Part shown: piece by piece, positions 1 through 5,516 of the stretch | How positions within the stretch are numbered: the first letter of the stretch is position 1 | Layout: each line of letters opens with the position of its first letter | DNA from: Prolixibacteraceae bacterium | GTDB taxonomy: Bacteria > Bacteroidota > Bacteroidia > Bacteroidales > Prolixibacteraceae | DNA: 5,516 nucleotides | Direction: 5' to 3' | Assembly (NCBI GenBank): GCA_016930735.1 | Contig: JAFGGF010000220.1 | Coordinates: 1-5,516 of the forward strand | Notes under the pieces: model-generated | Databases searched by the model: none | Seen by the model: the letters and a program-made list of their open reading frames with translations, nothing else | Told to the model about the DNA's origin: nothing | Position numbers and translations under genes: made by a program

Positions 1-279
1 AATAAATGTTACTGCCAGCGATACAAGTATGTTTTTGAATTTTAATTTGTAATGTAAACTAAACGGTTTATAGAAAGAATAATTTAACAGGAATATGATT
101 AAACCGGTAAAAAAGGTAGCCAGTAACTCAAAAACAACAAATTTTAGTGTAAAATCATGCCGGGCACGGCCAGCTTCGAAAAAAAACTGAATCAACAGCG
201 AAATATGTATTACAACGCTTATTGCTCCCGAAATTAACAAAGAAAGAATAATATATTTTTTTGGAATTGATCTGATCAT
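1..279 (-). CDS. Partial multi-pass membrane protein, possibly N-terminus of a LytS/YehU-type sensor histidine kinase
   Basis: An open frame of 93 codons runs without a stop from an ATG at 279 to the window edge, so the C-terminal part is missing. The product begins MIRSIPKKYI and is strongly hydrophobic. Predicted membrane segments lie at about residues 9-34 and 46-68, and a third begins near 83. Basic stretches (KK at 7-8; KLKFK around 78-82) sit between them, as in a real membrane protein. The alternation of hydrophobic helices and a short loop with FYKPF (69-73) before the next helix recalls the sensor region of Bacteroidota histidine kinases of the LytS/YehU (His_kinase) group, which usually act with a LytTR response regulator. 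That identity is inference, because the kinase domain is outside the window. The ATG is the first in frame after a TAG about 45 bases upstream, and there is no Shine-Dalgarno sequence. It is transcribed divergently from glpK. I am fairly sure it is coding and much less sure of the family. Confidence 0.6.
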   Translation of the reverse strand, partial: MIRSIPKKYIILSLLISGAISVVIHISLLIQFFFEAGRARHDFTLKFVVFELLATFFTGLIIFLLNYSFYKPFSLHYKLKFKNILVSLAVTFI

Positions 280-307
280 AACATTCAAAGATAAGAAACC
301 ATTCAAC

Positions 308-340
308 CAAACATACTACTTCATTATTGAAATAGTCAAA
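308..340 (-). promoter_or_regulatory. Candidate Bacteroidota promoter for the left-edge membrane protein
   Basis: Read on the minus strand, positions 315-308 spell TATGTTTG, a full match to the Bacteroidota -7 element TAnnTTTG. A TTTG (340-337) lies 21 bases upstream as a possible -33 element, slightly more than the usual spacing of about 19. The predicted start of transcription would be close to 300, giving a short leader before the ATG at 279. A second perfect match (TATCTTTG, minus strand 293-286) is almost on top of the start codon and is less likely to be used. Confidence 0.4.
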
Positions 341-371
341 TTGTATGTTGAACCAATTTATATTAGTCTTG
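341..371 (+). promoter_or_regulatory. Weak candidate promoter for glpK
   Basis: Positions 364-371 read TAGTCTTG, one mismatch from the -7 consensus TAnnTTTG, with a TTG at 341-343 about 20 bases upstream as a possible -33 element. It would give a leader of about 100 bases rich in T runs (about 404-450). A poorer alternative is TATCTTAA at 450-457. No perfect TAnnTTTG exists on the plus strand between 280 and 481, so the real promoter may need an activator or may lie elsewhere. Confidence 0.25.
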
Positions 372-481
372 AAAAAATTATAGAAAGCAAAGTATTCAAA
401 AACATTTTTTTTCCTAAAGCCAATTTTCGTTTTCTGTTTCTGGTTTTTGTATCTTAACAACCTGAACAACTAATCAAACTT

Positions 482-1978
482 ATGTGTGAATATATTCTCT
501 CTATCGATCAGAGTACAACTTCTACAAAAGCGGTTTTATTCAATTCAAATGGCGATTTTATAAATCAAAGTACGGAAGAACACAAACAATATTTTCCAAA
601 CCCGGGATGGGTGGAACACGATGCAGAAGAAATTTACCGGAAAACAAAACTGGTCATTTCAGGTGTTATTAAAAAAAGTGAAATAAAGGAAGGTGGAATT
701 GCAGCTGTAGGAATTACAAATCAGCGTGAAACAACAGTTATATGGGACAGGAAAACCGGGAAACCTGTATTTCATGCGATCGTTTGGCAGGACCGCCGTA
801 CTTCGGATTATTGCTCTGAACTGATTAAAAAAGGTTTGGAAGATACAGTCACAAAAAAAACAGGACTGCTGATCGATGCCTATTTTTCAGCAACTAAAAT
901 TAAATGGATACTTGATAATGTGGAAGGAGTCAGAGAGCGGGCTGAAAAGGGTGAGCTTGCATTTGGCAATACCGATTCGTGGGTGATCTGGAACCTGACC
1001 AACGGAAAACTTCATATTACGGATGTTACCAATGCCAGCCGAACCATGTTGTTTAATATCCATGAATTAAATTGGGACCATGAATTACTTGAGATTTTTA
1101 AAATTCCGGAATCACTTTTACCTGATGTAAAGGCTTCAAGCGATATTTACGGAGAGGTTACAGATATTGAAGAATTGAAAGGTGTTTCGATTGCCGGCAT
1201 TGCCGGTGACCAGCAGGCAGCATTATTCGGGCAGATGTGTACCCGTGAAGGGATGACCAAATGTACTTACGGAACCGGTTGTTTTATGGTTATGAATACC
1301 GGAAATAAAGCAATTGAGTCGAAAAATAAATTACTCACAACAATCGGCTGGAAAATCGGTGATGAAGTGGTTTATGCCCTCGAAGGAAGTGTTTTTATGG
1401 GAGGCGCCATTATTCAATGGCTTCGTGACGGGATGGAATTTTTTAAACAGGCTCCTGAAAGCGAAACTCTTGCCAATCAGGTTGAAGATAATGGCGGAGT
1501 TGTGTTTGTCCCATCTCTGGCAGGGCTTGGGGCTCCTTATTGGGATCCGTATGCCCGTGGTTCAGTTTTTGGAATAACCCGCGGAACCACAAAAGCCCAT
1601 TTTACCAGGGCTGCCTTGGAAAGTATATGTTTTCAGGTAAATGATGTTTTGGAAACCATGAAACTCGATTCAGGTGAAAAAATCCCTGAACTTCGTGTCG
1701 ATGGCGGTGCAACAGCCAATAACCTGATGGTTCAGTTTCAGGCAAATATTTCGGGGACTCAGGTTGTGAGGTCAGCAGTAGCCGAATCAACAGCTCTTGG
1801 AGTTGCTTTCCTTGCTGGCCTGGCAGTAGGTTTATGGAAAATGGACGACCTGCAGAAAATCTGGCAGTCAGACCAGATTTTTACTCCTGAAATGGAAAGG
1901 GAAAAAGTTGATATACATAAGGCACAATGGAAAAAAGCCGTGGAACGTTCAAAAAACTGGATCGACAAAAAAGATTAA
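482..1978 (+). CDS. glpK: Glycerol kinase
   Basis: This cytoplasmic FGGY-family kinase phosphorylates glycerol with ATP to sn-glycerol-3-phosphate, the committed step of glycerol use. Its 498 residues match the family's usual length of about 500. The N-terminal ATPase-like fold starts at ILSIDQSTTSTK (5-16). Glycerol-binding residues by correspondence with E. coli GlpK are R82 and E83 in NQRETT, Y134 in IDAY, and D243 and Q244 in GIAGDQQAALFGQ (239-251); D243 is the catalytic base. The ADP-binding loop TYGTGCF is at 262-268, and the C-terminal nucleotide-binding motif VDGGATANN is at 406-414. The ATG at 482 places the phosphate motif at the usual distance from the N-terminus; no Shine-Dalgarno sequence precedes it, as is normal in this phylum. 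It lies 18 bp before glpD, so the two are very probably co-transcribed. It lacks the Arg used for fructose-1,6-bisphosphate inhibition in E. coli and the His phosphorylated by HPr in Firmicutes, and has DQSTTSTK where most glycerol kinases have DQGTTSSR. Confidence 0.96.
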   Translation: MCEYILSIDQSTTSTKAVLFNSNGDFINQSTEEHKQYFPNPGWVEHDAEEIYRKTKLVISGVIKKSEIKEGGIAAVGITNQRETTVIWDRKTGKPVFHAIVWQDRRTSDYCSELIKKGLEDTVTKKTGLLIDAYFSATKIKWILDNVEGVRERAEKGELAFGNTDSWVIWNLTNGKLHITDVTNASRTMLFNIHELNWDHELLEIFKIPESLLPDVKASSDIYGEVTDIEELKGVSIAGIAGDQQAALFGQMCTREGMTKCTYGTGCFMVMNTGNKAIESKNKLLTTIGWKIGDEVVYALEGSVFMGGAIIQWLRDGMEFFKQAPESETLANQVEDNGGVVFVPSLAGLGAPYWDPYARGSVFGITRGTTKAHFTRAALESICFQVNDVLETMKLDSGEKIPELRVDGGATANNLMVQFQANISGTQVVRSAVAESTALGVAFLAGLAVGLWKMDDLQKIWQSDQIFTPEMEREKVDIHKAQWKKAVERSKNWIDKKD

Positions 1979-1996
1979 AGATTAATTATTGATGAA

Positions 1997-3595
1997 ATGA
2001 AACGGTCAGAGACAATTCGGGCAATTGAATACAATCCTGACAAGATTTGGGATATTGTAATCATAGGTGGAGGAGCAACCGGTTTGGGGGCAGGAGTTGA
2101 TGCCGCTTCCCGGGGTTACGAAACGCTGGTACTGGAAAAATATGATTTTGCCAAAGGGACTTCATCACGAAGTACAAAACTGGTTCATGGAGGTGTCCGC
2201 TATTTAAAAAACGGCGATGTTGGCCTTGTTCTGGAGGCTCTGCACGAAAGGGGATTGCTCCTTCAGAATGCCCCGCATCTGGTGAAAAACCTGAAGTTTA
2301 TTATCCCGAATTATGGTTGGTTCGATGGGCCGTTTTATACTGTCGGTTTGAAGGTTTATGATATGATGGCAGGTAAACTGGGGCTGGGCCCTTCGGTTCA
2401 TATTACAAAGGAAGAAACCATGAAAGCTATTCCCAACCTTGCAGAAGAAGATTTGAGGGGAGGAGTAATTTACCACGACGGGCAGTTCGACGATTCACGC
2501 CTGGCAATAAACCTGGCACAAACCATCACCGATAATGGTGGTTATGTAATGAATTATTGTGAAGTTACAGGATTGTTGAAAAATGATGAAGGGATAATTT
2601 CCGGTGTTGAGTGTTTTGATTCAGAAAATAAAAAATCATATTCTGTAAAAGCAAAAGTAGTGGTTAATGCAACCGGAATTTTCGTCGATTCGATAAACCG
2701 CATGGATGAACCAGAGCATAAAAAAGCCGTGGTTCCGAGTCAGGGTGTACACATAATTCTTGACGAATCGTTTTTACAGAGTGAATCAGCTATTATGATC
2801 CCGAAAACTGCTGACGGTCGGGTTCTGTTTGCTGTGCCCTGGCATGGGAAAGTTGTCGTCGGGACAACCGACACACCTGTAACTAATCCGGAAATTGAAC
2901 CACGGGCATTGGAAGATGAGATTAAATTTATCCTGAAAACGGCAAAAAAATACCTGGCTAAAAAACCAAAAAGGAAAGATGTACTGAGTATTTTTGCCGG
3001 ATTGCGCCCTTTGGCAGCACCTCAGGATGAAAACCAGGAAACAAAAGAAATTTCAAGGAGCCATAAGCTGGTTATCTCTCAATCTGGTTTAATAACAATG
3101 ATTGGTGGAAAATGGACAACCTACCGGAAAATGGGTGAAGACATTATCGATAAAGCAATTTTGCTGGGAGGCCTCGACGAAAAAGAATGTGTAACTAAAA
3201 ACATGCCCATTCATGGATATGTGAAAAATTTAAAAAATGCCAGGCATCTGTATGTTTACGGATCTGATATTCCACGGCTTAAAGCTTTAATGGGGCAGGA
3301 GCCCGGATTAGGTGAAAAAATCCATGAAAAATTGCCGTATGTGGTTGCTGAAATAATTTGGGCAGTACGCGAAGAAATGGCACGGTCGGTTGAAGATTTT
3401 CTGGCACGCCGAACCAGGGCTTTACTGCTCGATGCAAAATCAAGCATTGAAATGGCGCCAAAAGTTGCCGAAGTAATAGCTAAAGAACTGGGATATAATG
3501 AAGATTGGGAAATATCACAGGTCGAAGATTATTCCGAACTGGCAAAAGGTTATATTTTAACTGATATTGATAACAACAGATCGTTAGATTTATAG
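1997..3595 (+). CDS. glpD: Aerobic-type FAD-dependent glycerol-3-phosphate dehydrogenase
   Basis: The enzyme oxidises sn-glycerol-3-phosphate to dihydroxyacetone phosphate and passes electrons through FAD to the membrane quinone pool, acting as a peripheral protein on the inner face of the cytoplasmic membrane. The 532 residues are in the normal range (about 500-555). Visible parts in order: the Rossmann FAD motif DIVIIGGGATGLGAG (19-33), with an acidic residue E47 at the end of the second strand; the family signature GTSSRSTKLVHGGVRYL (54-70); the substrate and FAD-contacting FAGLRPL (333-339, R337); GGKWTTYRKM (370-379); and the C-terminal helical cap domain from about 400, including VREEMARSVEDFLARRTRA (457-475). 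There is no signal peptide or membrane helix. The start follows glpK by 18 bp; an ATG at 1992 is closed after two codons and is not used for this frame. No frameshift or missing motif is seen. The single-subunit, plus-strand layout argues against the anaerobic GlpABC enzyme. Confidence 0.96.
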   Translation: MKRSETIRAIEYNPDKIWDIVIIGGGATGLGAGVDAASRGYETLVLEKYDFAKGTSSRSTKLVHGGVRYLKNGDVGLVLEALHERGLLLQNAPHLVKNLKFIIPNYGWFDGPFYTVGLKVYDMMAGKLGLGPSVHITKEETMKAIPNLAEEDLRGGVIYHDGQFDDSRLAINLAQTITDNGGYVMNYCEVTGLLKNDEGIISGVECFDSENKKSYSVKAKVVVNATGIFVDSINRMDEPEHKKAVVPSQGVHIILDESFLQSESAIMIPKTADGRVLFAVPWHGKVVVGTTDTPVTNPEIEPRALEDEIKFILKTAKKYLAKKPKRKDVLSIFAGLRPLAAPQDENQETKEISRSHKLVISQSGLITMIGGKWTTYRKMGEDIIDKAILLGGLDEKECVTKNMPIHGYVKNLKNARHLYVYGSDIPRLKALMGQEPGLGEKIHEKLPYVVAEIIWAVREEMARSVEDFLARRTRALLLDAKSSIEMAPKVAEVIAKELGYNEDWEISQVEDYSELAKGYILTDIDNNRSLDL

Positions 3596-3720
3596 ATTTT
3601 AGACATAAGACAAAGTATAGAAAGCTATATCATAGTGATTTAATATATTGTTTTAACAGTCGGTTTTTTTTCAGGAATTTAACGAACAAATATGATGACT
3701 AATTAATTAAACAAATACTT
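3596..3720 (+). promoter_or_regulatory. glpD-glpF intergenic region with possible regulatory site
   Basis: This 125-bp AT-rich gap is long for an operon, so glpF may have its own promoter, yet no plus-strand TAnnTTTG is present (TATATTGT near 3647 is only a partial match). It contains CAAAGTATAGAAAGC at 3611-3625, whose component words recur in the glpK leader at 379-395. TATAG/CTATA (3616-3620 and 3625-3629) could form a weak hairpin with a 4-base loop. A run of eight T lies at 3664-3671 but has no GC stem in front, so I do not call a terminator. A TAATTAATTA palindrome sits at 3700-3709, just before the glpF start. Confidence 0.25.
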
Positions 3721-4458
3721 ATGAATCCTTTAGTTGCTGAGTTTTTAGGGACATTAATTCTGATCTTAATGGGTGTCGGCGTATGTGCAAACAACAGTCT
3801 GAAAGATACATTTGCCAATAATACCGGATGGGTTTTAATAACTTTCGGGTGGGGACTGGGAGTTTTCCTTGGAGTTGTAGTTGCCGGTCCATTTAGCGGT
3901 GCACATATTAATCCAACTGTTTCCATTGGACTTGCAGTTGCCGGGAAATTCCCGTGGGCTGATGTGCCATTATTTATTGTTGCACAATTACTGGGAGCAA
4001 TGGCAGGTGCTTTTATAGTCTGGATGTTATACCACGATCATTACAATAAAACTGAAGACGCTGCAGCAGTTAAAGGTACTTTCTGTACCTGCCCGGCAAT
4101 TAAAAATACTTTCCGGAATGTATTAAGTGAAGTTGTTGGTACTTTTGTTTTAATCCTTGTGGTTCTTTTTATTGCAGGTCCTGAGTTTACAGCTGATAAT
4201 CACACAAATGTAAAAATCGGGCTTGGCTCGGTTGGAGCTTTACCGGTAGCCCTGTTAGTTATAGCTATTGGAATGAGCCTTGGAGGATTGACCGGTTATG
4301 CCATCAATCCGGCACGTGACCTTGGACCCAGAATAATTCACGCACTTGTACCAATTAAAACAAAAGGTTCAAGCGATTGGGATTATGCCTGGATACCGAT
4401 TATTGGCCCGATTATGGGAGCAGTTATAGCTGCAGGTGTCTATTTATTGGTAATATAG
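3721..4458 (+). CDS. glpF: Glycerol facilitator (aquaglyceroporin, MIP family)
   Basis: This inner-membrane channel lets glycerol diffuse into the cell, where GlpK traps it. The 245 residues show the duplicated MIP fold: about six membrane helices (near 3-22, 37-56, 82-104, 136-153, 171-190, 223-244) and two half-helix boxes. The first box is SGAHINPTVS (59-68), where NPT replaces the usual NPA; the second is TGYAINPARDLGPR (191-204). Counting from the boxes to the E. coli GlpF selectivity filter gives W44, G184, Y193 and R199, corresponding to W48, G191, F200 and R206. The aromatic pair, the small residue at 184 and the Asp after the Arg (D200) indicate a glycerol channel rather than a water-only aquaporin. 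The loop between helices 3 and 4 has FCTCP (121-125) where GlpF proteins often have FSTYP or similar. The gene follows glpK-glpD, which supports the role, and its 3' end faces the SGNH hydrolase gene 7 bp away. Confidence 0.93.
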   Translation: MNPLVAEFLGTLILILMGVGVCANNSLKDTFANNTGWVLITFGWGLGVFLGVVVAGPFSGAHINPTVSIGLAVAGKFPWADVPLFIVAQLLGAMAGAFIVWMLYHDHYNKTEDAAAVKGTFCTCPAIKNTFRNVLSEVVGTFVLILVVLFIAGPEFTADNHTNVKIGLGSVGALPVALLVIAIGMSLGGLTGYAINPARDLGPRIIHALVPIKTKGSSDWDYAWIPIIGPIMGAVIAAGVYLLVI

Positions 4459-4465
4459 TTCAGAA

Positions 4466-5128
4466 TTATTTAAGATACTTACGTAGTATTTTTGCCCATA
4501 AATCGTATCCCTTTTTATTCATGTGAAGCCCGTCTTCAATGAAAATATCTTCCAAAGGTGTTCCCTTTTTATTAAGCATAATATCCCAGACATCTGCAAA
4601 CTCCAGTCCTGAATTTTTGCAGAATTTTTCAAGCTGATTATTCAGATCAGTATATTCATTTTTCAGGTTCCACCTGGCAAGGCTTGGTTTGGGAGAAATA
4701 AAAACAATTTCTGTATCGGGGCATTTTGATTTTATTTTGGCAACCAGTTCTTTTGTTGTTTTAAGAATATCTTCCGGTTTTTTATCTGCAGCAATATCAT
4801 TATCACCTTCATAAATAAAAACCTTATCAGGATTAAATTTAAAAACTGTTTCATCAAGGAAATACAGAAGGTCGCTCATGTGAGAACCTCCAAAACCTGT
4901 ATTAACTGCATTTATTTCAGGGAAATAAGACTGGACATCCTTCCACATCCTGATGCTGGAACTCCCTGTAAATACAACAACCTTTTTCTGATTATTTGAA
5001 TCAAAGTCCTTCTGTTTTATTATATCGATTTCCGATTGAAAGCGCAGGGGATCCTGCCCGTTTGAATTAAAAAATCCTGAAACAAAAAACAGGAAGAGTG
5101 CAATTTTGAAGTAATGGATATATTTCAT
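4466..5128 (-). CDS. Exported SGNH/GDSL-family hydrolase (lipase/esterase-like)
   Basis: A 220-residue protein with an N-terminal signal peptide: a basic start (MKYIHYFK), a hydrophobic core at about 9-20 and a plausible cleavage after NSNG near residue 24. There is no lipobox cysteine. The SGNH blocks are all present. Block I is FTGSSSI (53-59) with likely nucleophile S57; block II is NTGFGGS (76-82) with an oxyanion Gly; block III is GDND (108-111) with N110; block V is DGLHM (199-203) with the catalytic D199 and H202. The family hydrolyses esters of many kinds (acylglycerols, carbohydrate acetates, phospholipids), so the substrate cannot be named. It probably acts in the periplasm or outside the cell. 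The length is typical for a single SGNH domain. It converges with glpF and is divergent from the next secreted hydrolase-like gene; no operon partner is visible. Confidence 0.85.
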   Translation of the reverse strand: MKYIHYFKIALFLFFVSGFFNSNGQDPLRFQSEIDIIKQKDFDSNNQKKVVVFTGSSSIRMWKDVQSYFPEINAVNTGFGGSHMSDLLYFLDETVFKFNPDKVFIYEGDNDIAADKKPEDILKTTKELVAKIKSKCPDTEIVFISPKPSLARWNLKNEYTDLNNQLEKFCKNSGLEFADVWDIMLNKKGTPLEDIFIEDGLHMNKKGYDLWAKILRKYLK

Positions 5129-5155
5129 TACAAATATTTTTTATTAATGTTTTGC

Positions 5156-5163
5156 CAAAATTA
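5156..5163 (-). promoter_or_regulatory. Candidate -7 promoter element for the SGNH hydrolase gene
   Basis: On the minus strand, positions 5163-5156 read TAATTTTG, a full match to the Bacteroidota -7 consensus TAnnTTTG, 27 bases before the ATG at 5128. That spacing suits a short leader. No clear TTTG is seen at the -33 position, so the call rests on the -7 element only. Confidence 0.4.
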
Positions 5164-5207
5164 ATTTCTTCTGAATAAATATTGTTAAAAATACCTGTTA
5201 AAGTGGA

Positions 5208-5239
5208 TTGAACTTTTGAGGGATTTTTAACTACCTTGC
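5208..5239 (+). promoter_or_regulatory. Weak candidate promoter for the right-edge secreted protein
   Basis: TACCTTG at 5232-5238 resembles the -7 element TAnnTTTG with one T missing, and a TTG at 5208-5210 is about 21 bases upstream. It would start transcription roughly 35 bases before the ATG at 5280. The AAGGA at 5273-5277 is only two bases from that ATG, too close to act as a normal ribosome binding site. Confidence 0.25.
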
Positions 5240-5279
5240 AGATAAATCAATTTAATTACATAATAAGTTATTAAGGACT

Positions 5280-5516
5280 ATGGTCAAAAAGCCTGTAATT
5301 ATTTTAATTGCTGTATTTTATACACTGATCTCCGGTGCCCAGCCTTTCAGATATAAAGAAAAGGTTTTTGAAAATGTTGATACACTAAAGGAGGTTGTAT
5401 ATGCTGTTGCCCCCTGGTTAAATAACCTTATCCCGATTGAATTACTTTCGGAAAAAAATGTACACGACGGTGAGGCAAAAACCGAAAATCTTCCTTTGTT
5501 AATGGATATTTTTTTA
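5280..5516 (+). CDS. Partial secreted protein, probable alpha/beta-hydrolase or carboxylesterase N-terminus
   Basis: The frame is open for 79 codons from the ATG at 5280 to the window edge, so the C-terminal part is missing. A signal peptide is clear: a basic start (MVKK), a hydrophobic core at about 5-17 and a likely cleavage after ISGA (residue 20) before QPFRYKE. The mature start, with VVYAVAPWLNN (39-49), a tract with KTENLPLLMDIFL (67-79) and its approach to a first beta strand, resembles Bacteroidota alpha/beta-hydrolases in which a short lead-in precedes the phrase LxMDIF/Y and the hydrolase core. No catalytic motif lies within the window, so the family rests on this resemblance alone. 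It is divergent from the SGNH hydrolase gene and shares its 151-bp intergenic region. The coding call is fairly secure; the function is tentative. Confidence 0.65.
   Translation, partial: MVKKPVIILIAVFYTLISGAQPFRYKEKVFENVDTLKEVVYAVAPWLNNLIPIELLSEKNVHDGEAKTENLPLLMDIFL

Noticed and set aside
155..469. Minus-strand open frame of 104 codons upstream of glpK
   Set aside because: It overlaps the membrane-protein frame (1-279) in another phase, has an irregular composition rich in F, N, Y and K typical of translated AT-rich noncoding DNA, and shows no recognisable domain.
1314..1968. Open frames of 62-87 codons on both strands inside glpK
   Set aside because: They lie wholly within the conserved glpK coding sequence in other phases and show no family features.
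2204..3461. Minus-strand open frames of 60-90 codons inside glpD
   Set aside because: They are shadows of glpD; glpD carries all its family motifs through the same region.
3616..3671. Possible terminator after glpD (TATAG/CTATA hairpin and a later T run)
   Set aside because: The stem is five A/T-rich pairs and the T run begins about 35 bases after it, so it does not form a standard intrinsic terminator.
3692..3706. Tiny upstream open frame (MMTN then stop) before glpF
   Set aside because: Four codons in AT-rich DNA are expected by chance, and nothing such as repeated codons suggests a leader peptide.
3699..3926. Minus-strand open frame of 75 codons overlapping the start of glpF
   Set aside because: It is antisense to the conserved first half of glpF and has no recognisable features.
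4459..4465. Bidirectional terminator between glpF and the SGNH hydrolase gene
   Set aside because: Only seven bases separate the two stop codons and no stable inverted repeat is seen across the junction.

Overview
The window is a chromosomal stretch of a Bacteroidota bacterium, probably a member of the Bacteroidales or Marinilabiliales, although the rank below phylum is a guess. The evidence is low GC with very AT-rich intergenic DNA, start codons with no usable Shine-Dalgarno sequence, several matches or near-matches to the Bacteroidota -7 promoter element TAnnTTTG, and secreted hydrolases of types common in that phylum.

Layout. Positions 1-279 (minus strand) hold the N-terminal 93 codons of a multi-pass membrane protein that runs off the left edge. 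It resembles the sensor part of a LytS/YehU-type histidine kinase. A 202-bp divergent, T-rich intergenic region follows (280-481). Next comes a complete glycerol catabolism cluster on the plus strand: glpK (482-1978), glpD (1997-3595, only 18 bp later) and glpF (3721-4458, after a 125-bp gap). A secreted SGNH/GDSL-type hydrolase (4466-5128, minus) converges on glpF with a 7-bp gap. After a 151-bp divergent intergenic region, the right edge cuts a secreted protein (5280-5516, plus) that resembles the N-terminus of an alpha/beta-hydrolase or carboxylesterase.

How the genes work together. GlpF lets glycerol through the inner membrane, GlpK traps it as sn-glycerol-3-phosphate using ATP, and GlpD oxidises that to dihydroxyacetone phosphate, passing electrons via FAD to the quinone pool. 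All three genes are full length with their key residues present. No glp regulator, glycerol-3-phosphate transporter or phosphodiesterase lies in the window. The two exported hydrolases on the right could release alcohols or acids from esters, but nothing in the sequence ties them to the glycerol genes.

This is mostly an ordinary metabolic region and I see no mobile element, CRISPR array, RNA gene or unknown defence-like system. The points worth a second look are: GlpK lacks both classical allosteric or regulatory residues and has an altered phosphate-binding motif; GlpF has a variant first NPA box; two short words are shared by the glpK and glpF leaders; and a probable membrane sensor lies divergent to glpK.
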